A stretch of DNA of 64,000 nt from Hippasteria phrygiana (Eukaryota; Echinodermata; Asteroidea; Valvatida; Goniasteridae): positions 43,553 through 107,552 of the forward strand of contig JAZGUH010000712.1 of the NCBI GenBank assembly GCA_037893225.1, given 5' to 3'. The first letter of the stretch is position 1. The number at the start of each line of letters is the position of its first letter. A program made the translations under genes and the position numbers. The notes under the pieces are model-generated. The model was not told where the DNA came from and made no database searches. It saw only the letters and a list, made by a program, of their open reading frames with translations. Below, one piece after another: positions 49,201 to 61,296 of this stretch.

Positions 49201-52200
49201 TAGATTAGTTTCAATTTGAAAGCTTACTGTTTAAAATGATGGTATCATTACCAATCTCCCTGGGAAATATTTCGCTTTAAAATGCTGTCATCTTCGAGTA
49301 ATTTCAAAATCGAAATGAGCATATAATGAACGTGCACAGAATCACTGTTGAAAACATAACGTTTTTTCCCACTATTTTCTCGTGATTCGGATGACAGATT
49401 GAGTTCAAACTTTCACAGATTTGTTATTTCATGTCTACGATGAATCACACAAAGTGTGAACTCTGTCTGCATCATATGCGTCGTCATACCTTTAACATCG
49501 TATCTAGGGGGATTCTATTCGTATATACCTCATAGTTCCACTCATGTTTACAACGACAACAACATCAAAGATCTTCTTCCAGGCATCTTGTACCTCGGGA
49601 GTGAACACCTTCGGCGGCAGACCATTCTTCAAGGAATACATGAAGGCTTCCTCAAAAGCCTGCGATTCAAACCAGACAAACATTCTTCAATTTCAGTGGC
49701 GCACCTAAGGGGGGATGGGAGGGGGGGCTAGGGCTGTCCCGAATATAGCGAATATTCGATCATCAACCGATAGTCGAATAGCTTTTTGCCGGTTCGAATA
49801 TTCGAGAAAAAAATATATATGCACGTACAGATATGACTCTGATGCTATTTTAATAGAAAAGTTACGGCGCTTAGCAGTGTCAAATGCCGCATGTTTTTGT
49901 GGACAGAGGTTTAATGTTCCCCACCGTAAAACCCTTGACACTTCTAAAATAATTCATGCAAAAACTCAGGCTGGAGTTTGGTTTCTTGTTATCAGAACGT
50001 TATACGTATTCGTAATGATCTTGATACAATGCAAAAAATGTCCATCGGGTGGTCTATAATATCGATCGCCGCATGTAAAACACCGGCGTGCTTTGCGTGC
50101 AACTTTTTTAAATTACCGGCGCGGCATGCAGTTGCAGCAGACGACTGAAAGACTTGATCGGCGAGTATCGAATATTCGGCCAAGCCCAGTCTCGAATAAT
50201 CGAATACTAAATTATTCGAAAATGAACAGCCCTGGACTGGGGGTGGGGGTGTCTCTTTGGACGCTAGTGGCGCCATTTCGACATGTAATATACTACCCGG
50301 AATATGCCGCATACATAATATCCGCCGCAAATTTGTGCGAGACAAAAACCCAAATTTCAAACCTCTTGGGCCCTATCCCCGTTAGGTGCGCCACTGTTAA
50401 ATTTCCATACATGATTCCTTTTAAAACCTACTCTCTAAAAAGTGTCTGTTTTGGGGCATGTTTGATGTGATTTGCTTCATCCATCAGGTGGGATCTGGTG
50501 TGTGAACCATTGATAGATCCGGATCCGTGTGACACAAACAGGCGATTAAGCCGCAAGAGCTAACTAAACCTAGTGACACAAATGATGATATTTACTCCTT
50601 TGAAACATCACAACATTTTAATTAAAACACTTGCGTATACTAGAATCTGACTTTTTGTTTACAGTTTTACTATAAATTCGAAGACTTACAGGGAAATGCT
50701 CGGGCTTGGCACCGTACATCTTATGTCTAGCCCCAAGGTCTTCCAAGATGGTTGAAATGATGTCCAGGTCGTCGAGTCCTTCCACCGACGCACCGATCGT
50801 CTCCATGACCCGCTGGCCGTGAGCTCTCAGGTCCTTGTTACGTTTCAGCTTCTCCGGTGGCAAGGTGAGCTTCCCGAAGGTAAACATGTTCGATATGGAA
50901 GGGTTCTTCTCCAACAGCCTTTATAAAGGGTTCATGATAAGAAACGAGATATGAATATAGTCGTTAAGTAGATAGCACAAAGTCCCCTGCCTTTGCGTGA
51001 GTCCCCTGCCTTTGCCTGATCTCGCCTTAGCTGGGAGAAATATATCTTAGGTAATGCAAAGGGTGCTTCCGTGCGATTTGGTTCAGAATTATCTACCCCC
51101 TGGTGCTATGTTTCACCTTTACAAAACCAACTGTACGTCCTCTTATGGAGTACCCTCCCCCCTCCCCCCCCCCCCCCCCCCCCAATCTGGGCTGGTACTT
51201 CTGCTTGTCGCTTGTCGCTTATCTTTATTAGATAGAGTACAGAAGCGCATTGTTAATCTCACCGGAGATCTGTTGCTACTCTTAGTATGTTATATATATA
51301 CCTATAGGTACTTGTCCAACTTGCTTCCTCCAGTTATGGTGTTTGACATCGGCGGCGGATTAGGAGGGGGGAAGTGCCCCCCCCCCCCTTTTTTTTCACT
51401 TGGAGGAAATCCCCCCCCCCCCCTTTGGCAGTTCCGCACAAGAAAAAGGGCAGCAGCCGGCCGAAACCTGCACTGCTTTGGCCCTCACTTTCAAAATGTT
51501 CCGCCGCATCTAGTGTTTGAGCGTAAAACTTGACTTTCCGTCTGTTCCCAACAATATACTCTAGCTGTAGGGTTCAGGTTTGTGTAACATTCATCCGAGA
51601 GGTGACATGGCTACCATCTATAAATAAAGCTGTTATTAGTATAATTATAAAACAACTAACCTCACAAAGAGGGTTGCGCCCAGATTGACCAAGTCTTTCT
51701 GCATAACCTTCCAGCATGCACGGACCAACCGCTTCTCTCTTTCAGATATTGACGCCACGTCCGACTTGTCGCTTCTGCATTCAGAACACGGAATGAGGTT
51801 AACGCAATGAAGCACTTTTAAGTCACCATAACTTGGCACGGACCGGCATCTAAATTCAGACAAAAAGTACCCCGATCTCCTGCGGTGCTTGACTGACATT
51901 TTTCTTCAAAGCTACAGTGCAGGACGCTTGGATAAACCGGGGTGTTCAGTCAGACGTAGCACACTGTATACTTCACCGGAAGCCTTTGAAAAAATATCAA
52001 AATATCAGCGGAAGAAGTAGATGAGTTTGTTTTTGCATTCAATAGGGGACCTTTAACATTAGAGGACAATAGGGTCCCCGGTTGAGAAAGGTCCCCGTTT
52101 GAAAAACGTGTATAACTACAAAACAAATGAGGGTCCTTGCCCCCAAAAAGTATGAACATCAGGGGGACACTAGGAGGTCTCCGATTGAAGGTGTTTACAC

Positions 52201-55200
52201 ATGTGTGTTCTTACATTACTCTTCTTGCGGGGTACATGGAAGAAAGGGTATATGGGGACAATGCTACCCCACGAGGGAGTCTTTAGAAATCGACCTACCC
52301 GCCAAAGTTAACGCTATAGCTTTTGAGATTTCAATGGGGCAAAGGAGAATAAAAGACCTTCAAGGAAAGTACAGTCCACAATTGAGGTACCCTGTATGGG
52401 TACATGTAGCTATTATGTAAATACCGGCAATCGTGGACTACGGACAAAAGGGTTAGGGCGTAGACAAAGGGTCCACGATTGACCGAACGTCCACGATTAC
52501 AATTCGTGTACAAAACATATGGGAGGCCTTACTTAAAGGAACCATGCTTCTCAAACTGGCCGGATCACAATATATTTCATAAATAAATTCATTTATATGT
52601 ATTAAATGTGAATTAAAAGCCAAACTGGTTTAAGTGAAGTTTTAGTGTGATTATTTGCCGCCCAAAAATTGACCCCCCTTTTTGGAATTTGTTGAGACTC
52701 AAATTGAGGGCGCTGTTCGTGACGTAGACCAAGGCACCGAAATTCATGGATCGACTCGATAGTCTGGACCCGTAAATAACGCATGTACATTGTATACACA
52801 GCCATCCCTTCCACCTCCGATTGTAATCCTTTACCTATATACAGGGTGATCCAAAATAAAATGCACAACCATATTTCCGGGTAATCCATAATACTAATTT
52901 TCATACAATGTGATAGAAAATCTTTAAAAATAATCTTTATTTCATCAAAATCCGACCATCCGTTTAGGACTTACACCCAAATTCGTGAAGCAAAGTCAGG
53001 TCTCTACTGTGAAGTAATTTTTGAAGTTGATCAATAAGTGGGAACAATGAGGAGCGCTGTTTTATGTTTGCTTATGATTGTGCGGCTAACCATGATCCTA
53101 CTGACCACTTTCATAATCAATGATAAATGATCATGTAAGTGATTTAGTCAAACAAACAAACAAACAAACAAACAAACAAACAAAACAGACAAGAAAGAGC
53201 ATTGGCATTGGCATAGAAGACCAAACCCATGTCCGTTTCATTGACGGCATTGTCGAGATCAGGGTCCATGGAGGACCTGACTTTGCTTCACTGACGGGTG
53301 TAAGTCCTAAACGGATGGTCAGATTTTGATGAAATAAAGATTATTTTTCATTTAAGAAGATTTCCTATCACATAGTATGAATATTAGTATTATGGATTAC
53401 CCGGAAATATGGTTGTGCATTTTTTGGGACACCCTGTATATAGTGGCTTGTAGCCTTGTATTGGGTGATTTCACTTACGAAATTCCAACTTTACGCGGAT
53501 TCCCACCTTGCCTGTTCCTTTTTTTGTGCTGTTTTGATGCTGCAAAAAGATGCTTCCCTATAAATTGACTTCATACATAATTCTTGAAACTAATGATTCA
53601 ACGCCTTTATATTACAACCAAAGCTAAAACACTAATGCCAAAGTCATTACCTCATAGTGCTGCTCGTCACTTCTTCAACCACCTTGAAGACGTTCTCCCA
53701 CGCCTCCTGCACCTCTTGGGTGAACACCTTCGGTGGAAGACCATCTTTCAGGGTATACATGAGCGCCTCTGCAAAAGGCTGGCAAAATTAAACAGGTGTA
53801 CATTGTTACAGCTGGCAGAAATAACCAGAAATCTATTTGGGCTGGTTTGAGCTGGATAATAAAATAAACTTGTATTTTGACAATCGATATCAAATTTCAT
53901 TAGTGTAATTTGATAAAAGAGCGAAACCATGGGAGGTGGAAAGATTAAAAAGCGCGCCTTAAAGGGACATAATACCTTGGAGGCGCCCAATTGGGTTACA
54001 AAAAGCATTCGTCCTACAACTGGAATGGCAATGACCTTTGTATTACTGACTGCCAGTATGGTTTTCGCCATTCCCGCTCGACCGGTGATCTGCTGTCTCT
54101 AATTACTGACAATTAGGGCTCCAGATCATAGAGGTGAAGGTCAATCTTCTCCTACATTCCTCAGTGCTCAGTCCTTGGTCATTTTCTCTTTTTTGTATAT
54201 ATTAACGATCTGCCGGATAATGTTTCGTCTCAGCTTGCTATGTATGCTGATGATTCAACCGTCTACTGTGTTTCTCCTAACTCCTCTAAAGCACTTCTAG
54301 CAGTGAGGTGGGTGACTCACTTGACAAGGATCTACACTGCAGCGTTTAGCAATTAAACACTTTCTTGCTATCAGTTTGTAAACACGTTTGCATACTAAAC
54401 GTGTTTAGCGTATTGACGGATAGTGTTTAGCCATTGAACATTGATGTTTAGGAATTGGACACGTAATGTTTAGCTTCTAAACAAGTTTACAAACTGAAAG
54501 CAAGATTGGGTTTAATTGCTAAACACAGTTTTTAGAGTGTAGAGAAGGTTTTGAGATGGGGAAACGACTGGTTGGTAACTTTCAATGAAAAGAAAACTAA
54601 AGTACCATCCCTTTATCGCTCCAGAGATGAAACATTTCCTTTCATTCATATGGATTCGTCAACTTTGCCTGAGGTATCAGATTTACGCCTTCTCGGGCTT
54701 GACAGCTCCATTAATGCCAGTTGGGAGAAGTATATCTCAGGTATCGCAAGGAGTGCTTCCATGCGAGTTGGTTGTCTTTATCGAGCTCAGATGTGTTTAC
54801 ATCCTGATGCTATCCTGTACTTGTATAAGACTATACTACTTATCTCTATTAGATCGGATGCAGAAGCGAATCGTTAATCTGGTTGGTGAAGAGTCCGGGG
54901 TTCATCATTACAAATCCTTTCCCACCGTAGGACAGTAGCCACCCTCAGTCTGTTCTACAGATATTTCCATGGAAATTGTTCCACAGTCTGTTTAACTTGG
55001 TTCCTCCTGTCAGGGTGTTTGAGCGTGCAACCAGGAGCTCTGCTTCATTTGTGCCGAGATGTAGAACAAAGAGCTATTTACTAATAGCTTTTTGTTCCAC
55101 GTGCTGTGGAACTCCTTGCCTAAGTGTGTGTTTCCCTCCATTCTATGATCTAGCTTGTTTTAAGAGGAACATCAATTCCTGCTTCCAGCTTTCCTGATTC

Positions 55201-58200
55201 CACCCCAACTTCCCCCTTTATTTGTTTTCTTCTTCTCGCCCTTTGCCTAGATTGGCTTTGGGTGATTTTGCATTAAAAAAAGAATATATGCCGTTTGTTC
55301 CAAAAATTCAAAGTAGTGTCAACGGCGGATCCGGGGGGAAAGGGGGCCATGGCCCCCCTCCCGCCCCCCCCCCCTCCCGCCCCCCCCCCCCCAAAAAAAA
55401 AACCAAAAAAGAAAACATTTGTATATTTTTTGTTTAACTGAAGTCGCAAAAAGGCAACCACTGCGTACACCCACATACAAAATAAAACAAAGTGAAAGAA
55501 AGGGAAGCAAAACCCCTCCGTTTTCTTTTTTATTTGTGCACTTTTTTTGGACCCCTTTTTCGGGGAAAAAAAATTTGGCCCCCTAAAAAAATTGTGTTCT
55601 GGATCAGGCTGCCAATGCTCCGAATGCCAATACTTCGGTATTTCCCCACACTTCTAGGTAAATATTACACAATGGTACAATGTTTGCACTCGGTCCTTGA
55701 AAATACGCTTGGCGTGCAGCTAACCAAGAAGATTAAATTTCAGGTTTTCATAGAAGTGTGGTTTGTAATGAATGGTAACTATTACGCGCCTGTGAGCAAA
55801 GACTCTAAAAGTATTTAACTTTACCCACATCCAAGCGCAAACGAAGTCGAACTATTGCGTCACTAGTCCCCTCTTCACACTTGCCACATTGTGTACGACA
55901 GATATTGCTATTTTAACCAGCGCGACCATGTCCTGTTGGCAGTTCCAGATGGTTTACTATAGACTTGGTTGATTAGCTGAGATTCGGGAAAGATTAGTCC
56001 AACAACTGTAAACAATAGTTAATTATAGTCCTTTCTCGAACTGCTGGCTATTTCATAGTTACCATGTTTTAGTGATATACCTTGAAATGTTCGGGTTTGG
56101 CGCCATACGTCTTATGCCTGGCCCCGAGATCCTCCAGGAACGGTATCAACTTGTCCAGATCATCCAAACCCTCCACCGCCTTCCCAATCGTCTCCATGAT
56201 GTTCTTGCTATGCGCTCGTAAGTCCGCATTCTGCCTCAGCTTTTCCCCAGAAAGGTTCAGCTTACCGAAGGGGAAGAGATTCTTGATGGAGGGGTTCTGC
56301 TCGAGAAGTCTACAAATGTGACACGGAAAGAAACTTATCACCAAGAAAGAGGATGGTATATTTCTTTTTTAAATCACTTGTTTTCATTTTACAGTTTCTG
56401 ACAGTATATTTTTATTTCAATATTTTTCAAATTACTTTTCATTTATTTCAGTTCTTAGTTTTCAATTCAAATTAAATTTACTTTATTTCATTATTATGTA
56501 ATCTTTTAATTTTTATTTCATTCTATGAAGCTGTTATGTCCGAGCTCTCACTGAAAATTTCAATGTAATGATTTCCCCAACCAACAAATTATAGGAAAAA
56601 CAGCGTTTATGAACAAAAAATACTTTTACTATACTGTTTACTGCATTTTACTCTAATGAGCTATGCGCGAAGATTGATATACATTAATACTGTAGAAATT
56701 AGGAACGTCCCGCTCCTAATTCAAACTTTGAAACTTATTAAATCTGTCATCCGTCACTGAATGCATCGTAAGAGATCTCATAACGTGTCTCATGCTAAAA
56801 AATAAGCAATTCGGTATGAGAATTTAATTTCCTTGGTGAAGTACCCTCAAAGTACGGACATAACAGCGTTAATGAAATAAATTTCATAAATTAATTAAAC
56901 AATTAGTTGAGTAGTCTTTTCTCCTTTTTCTGTCGGGGGGGGGGGGGTTGAAGGAACCCGAAAATTCTAAGCATTAGTAGCTCATTAATTTTCTATTTCG
57001 AAAATCGTTTATGACACTTTTTGATCCATAGAGAGTAAATACATTTTTAAACACTGTTCGTCTAGTTTCGCCAAAATATATTTCTAATTTTAAATTAACG
57101 TCACGGACAGGATTCGAAGCTGCGCGGGGAGACCCCATTGGATTTCGGGTGCAATGCCTTAACCCCTCCGCCACCATGAATTAACGTAAAACGTTTCGAC
57201 TGGGTTATACTCTGGCATGTCTTGGCCATGGCGTACATCTAATAGAGTGTGCAAGTTGACGTCGAAATCCCACGAGATTTGGCGAGAATACTGTACTTCC
57301 GGGTACACCGTATAGTCCCATTCCATAAAAATATTTTATTTTCTTACCTTTTTGGGGGCTTTTACGGGTAAAATAACAATTATGGACCCGTCCCTGCAAA
57401 CACTATAATAGTTTTAATAAATTACAGTGGTCTTTTTTCCCGTAAAAGCTCGGTCCCAAAATTCGCTTTCTTATTACAAATTTTTGATTTTGGATTTTAT
57501 CAATAAAAAAAAACGATTTGTATGATATCGATCAGCAAATAGACATACGTATAGATGATGTCACACTTTGTTTATGATGTTTTCTAAGCGGGGACACCAC
57601 ACCTAACACTGATTAGCACAAATCATTCAAAAAACAAGTTCAACAAAAGCGACACTTACGACCAATCGTCGTGGTGGCGAGTGGTTAAGGCGTTGAACTT
57701 GAAATCCAATGGGGTTTCCCGCGCAGGTTCGAATCCTGTCCACGACGAATTCTTTTACAATCTCATCTCCGATTTCAACATGATTTTGTTTCTTTTTTCA
57801 AGAGGTTTAGATAATATCCATTCTATCGGCCGGGCGTTGTGCCGTTCGCCTGTAAGTGACATTGGAGGCCGGGGTTGGAGGATCGTATGAGACTGGAAGA
57901 CCTGTTGGGTCGTTCTGCTGTGACGGTCGGGTATCCGTGCTAAGCTCGGCATCAGCATGGTAATCCTATCGGAGGCTGGGACGACCAGGTTTGACTAAGG
58001 AGGGGTGGACCGGCCCAGGGCGGAAACGCAGAAGGCTCAAACCCCTGTGTGAAGCAGTAGTAGGAATACACTCGAGAATGGGATGCGACTCACAACCAGG
58101 GCAATAAGGCGAAACCCAACTCTTCTGATTTGTGCACCTTTTAAAAATCACCTATTTTCATTTTATAGTTCGTGTGAGTTTATTTTCATTTCAATATATT

Positions 58201-61200
58201 TCAAATGAATTTTCCTATATTTCAGTTCTATTGGTTTTAAGTTAATTAAAGTGAAGGCACATAATTAAATTAAATCGTACTTTTTTAAACCAAAAATATG
58301 CACTGCATTTGGTCTAATGAGTTAGAAGATCGATATGCGCGAAGATCGATATGCGCGAAGATCGATATGCATCAATACTTTAAAAATTAGGAACGTCCCG
58401 CTCCTGATTCAAAATTTGAAACTAATTAAATTCCCTTACTTATCATCCGTCATTTATAAATGGAATGCATCATACGAGATGTCATAATGTATCCAATGCT
58501 AACAAAATAGGAAATCCTTTATGAAAAATACATTTCCAGGGTGAAGATCAAGAACCCTCAGCGCACGGACATAGCAGCTTTTAATAAATAAATTTAATAA
58601 ATTAATTAGACAATTAGTAACTTTATTATAATTATCTAGTAGGGAATAGTATAATATTTCCAGACCAAACCGAAATGATGTATCTGATAATTCTTTTGAA
58701 TGTTTATTTGCTGAAATTGTCACTCCCCACAATCATAAGAACTTTACAATTGAAGTTTTATATAAAGCCCCTGATGCTAACCAACAATTTATGGTTAATT
58801 AACTTACTTCAAAAACCAATGAAAATATGCAATTTCATATGATTTCAATTTCAATTAAATCAACCCCGATCACAGTTGTCAACCACAATAATTTTTTGAA
58901 GTAATACCCTTCCTCTTGCACAGCATTTTACCAATAAACAGAACCCACAAGTACATATGCCACCATGTTCAAATATATTACATGTACTAGCAACACATCC
59001 TATAATTCTCAATCCACTCTTTCGTGTTATTATTCCTAAGAAAATCTTGCTAACTCTATAGGTACATAGGTATTTTAATTGTTACAATGTCCGGAATGCA
59101 AACACATGCAGCTTTCATTAAATTCGTGGATAGTTTTATACAAACCTAGAAAAGTATATTTCTCTTAAACAGAGAAGTCAAGGTCACAGAAGGTAACTCC
59201 AAAATGCCCTCGAGTTACTTGTGGTATACAAACTTTATCATAATATAGGTTAATCGCAAAAAATATAGATTCAAAAATGTGCGTTACAAAAATATACAAA
59301 CCAATGGTCTTCGAAGTTCTAAACGAAATTATTATGTTAAACAGTTTAAGAAAGAACAATGCAATTTTTAAATTACGTGGAAACTAATGATTAATGTGCT
59401 CCGTTTCCCCCAAATTATTACCATTGATATGAACGGTGTTAATGCCAATAACCCACTTGTTGCCAATCACTTCAACAACTATCTTATAAACACTTAAATC
59501 CTCTCTAATGACCTCAATTTTGCCCGACTAAGAATAGTAAACTCTGCTGCTACTGAATGCCACAGGTTAACTAGATACACACATAAACACTTCTCTGAAA
59601 CACTTTTCAAATACTTGGAGGCGTTTTTAAAATACCCACAGAGTACGTGTCATGTCTATTTTCTAAACCATTGACGCTTTCATTTTAGTATGAAAGCGTC
59701 AATGTGTTTGCATCGAAACTTTTGACGCACTGTGTTTAGGGGCCAAATATATCATAGAGCTGCTAAGCACAAAAATTTGCTGAGTACCAAATAATCTTGC
59801 CCCAGTAAAAACAGTTTACCGGCCAAATCTCCACCCAATTTTCATGTTAAAGAGGAAGTTCAGTGGTGAGAGAAGTCTGCGTAATTTTTCATTTTTATGT
59901 AGATTGCGTATTGCAAAATCAAAAATTTTGTCTGCCATGAAATACAAAAAGGGACTTTTTAGAGCTATTTTTATCAAGTCCCCTCTAGCCCGCTGGTGCC
60001 ATTTGTCTAAAAGTCGTCACTGCGGGCAGCAAACAGTTTGACGTCACAGGACGAACTCCCCTTTTGTGTCTAGCACTAGGCACAAAAGAGGAGTTTGCTG
60101 CCCGCAGCGATGACTTTTAGACAAACGGCACAAGCGGAATGTGCTGCGCCAGAGGGACTTGATAAAAATAGTTCTCAAAAGTCACCCTTTTGGTATTTCA
60201 TGGCATTTACAATACGCAATTGGGCACGGATTTACATCACTGACGAGCAAAATACATCACATGAAAATGTTGTTGGTAATCTTGTTTTTACCGAGGAAGA
60301 CGTTTCATGCTGAGCAATTTTTGTGTGCTTAGCGGCTCCATATCACACAAATCACTGGACGCGTTCATAGAGATGTATTTGTTATTTACTGTTAAACGTA
60401 TAATTCTGTATAAACGCGTCGACGTTTAAAAAGTACACTGCAAAAATTGTGGTGTTAAATTAACACCATGTGGTGTTTATATTTGGCGAATGGTTCAATA
60501 TAAACACCACATGGTGTAAATTTAACACCACAGTCTGCACTTTTTATATTTTGACGTAAGCTAACTCCCTATAGCTAGGTGCTCCTAACTTCCCAACATC
60601 AGAGTTACTGTCTCCCCCTCCGTGGAGATGATTCATAGGTCATTATGAAATCACCCGAGAGTCCAATCTGAGTGGCCCTCTGTGACAGTTTCACTTCACA
60701 TCATCCCAGGCGGTTCTTTAGAACGTTCTTGTTTGATAGTTCTTACTTAGCTTTCTGTAAAGCCGCTGTTTATTATCTGCACGGACCGGAGGTCTAAGGA
60801 ATAAGAGTAAAAGTAAGTAAAAGTTAAAATATGAAAACAAAATCAGGGGGGGGGGGGGGGGGGGGGGTGGGAAAGAAACAACTGATGGGTGCATCACCTT
60901 ACACACCTTCAAACCAAGCCTTTAAAATACAAATTACTGGACAGTGGACACGCAGTGGTGGGATGGTTGGTATGGCTGAGGCGGGTGGATTGTAGGTGGG
61001 CAGTGGCAGTGGTTGAGGTGAATTTAGCTGAATTAACTTAAACTAATTTCAGACAGTTGAATAACTATAAAGAGCTTGCTCCTTAAGAAAATGATATTTA
61101 GTTACTTAGTAGTTAATAAGTTGTTTACTGTACTCTATTGAAATTTGCAAATTTTAATACAAATCCCATGGGCATCGGTAGGATTTTTTTCTAGAGGGGG

Positions 61201-61259
61201 CAAAGCAATCACCAGAAAGCAGCAAAGGGAGAAATCACCGGCCGTAGACAAATCGAAAT

Positions 61260-61296
<37 letters not shown>

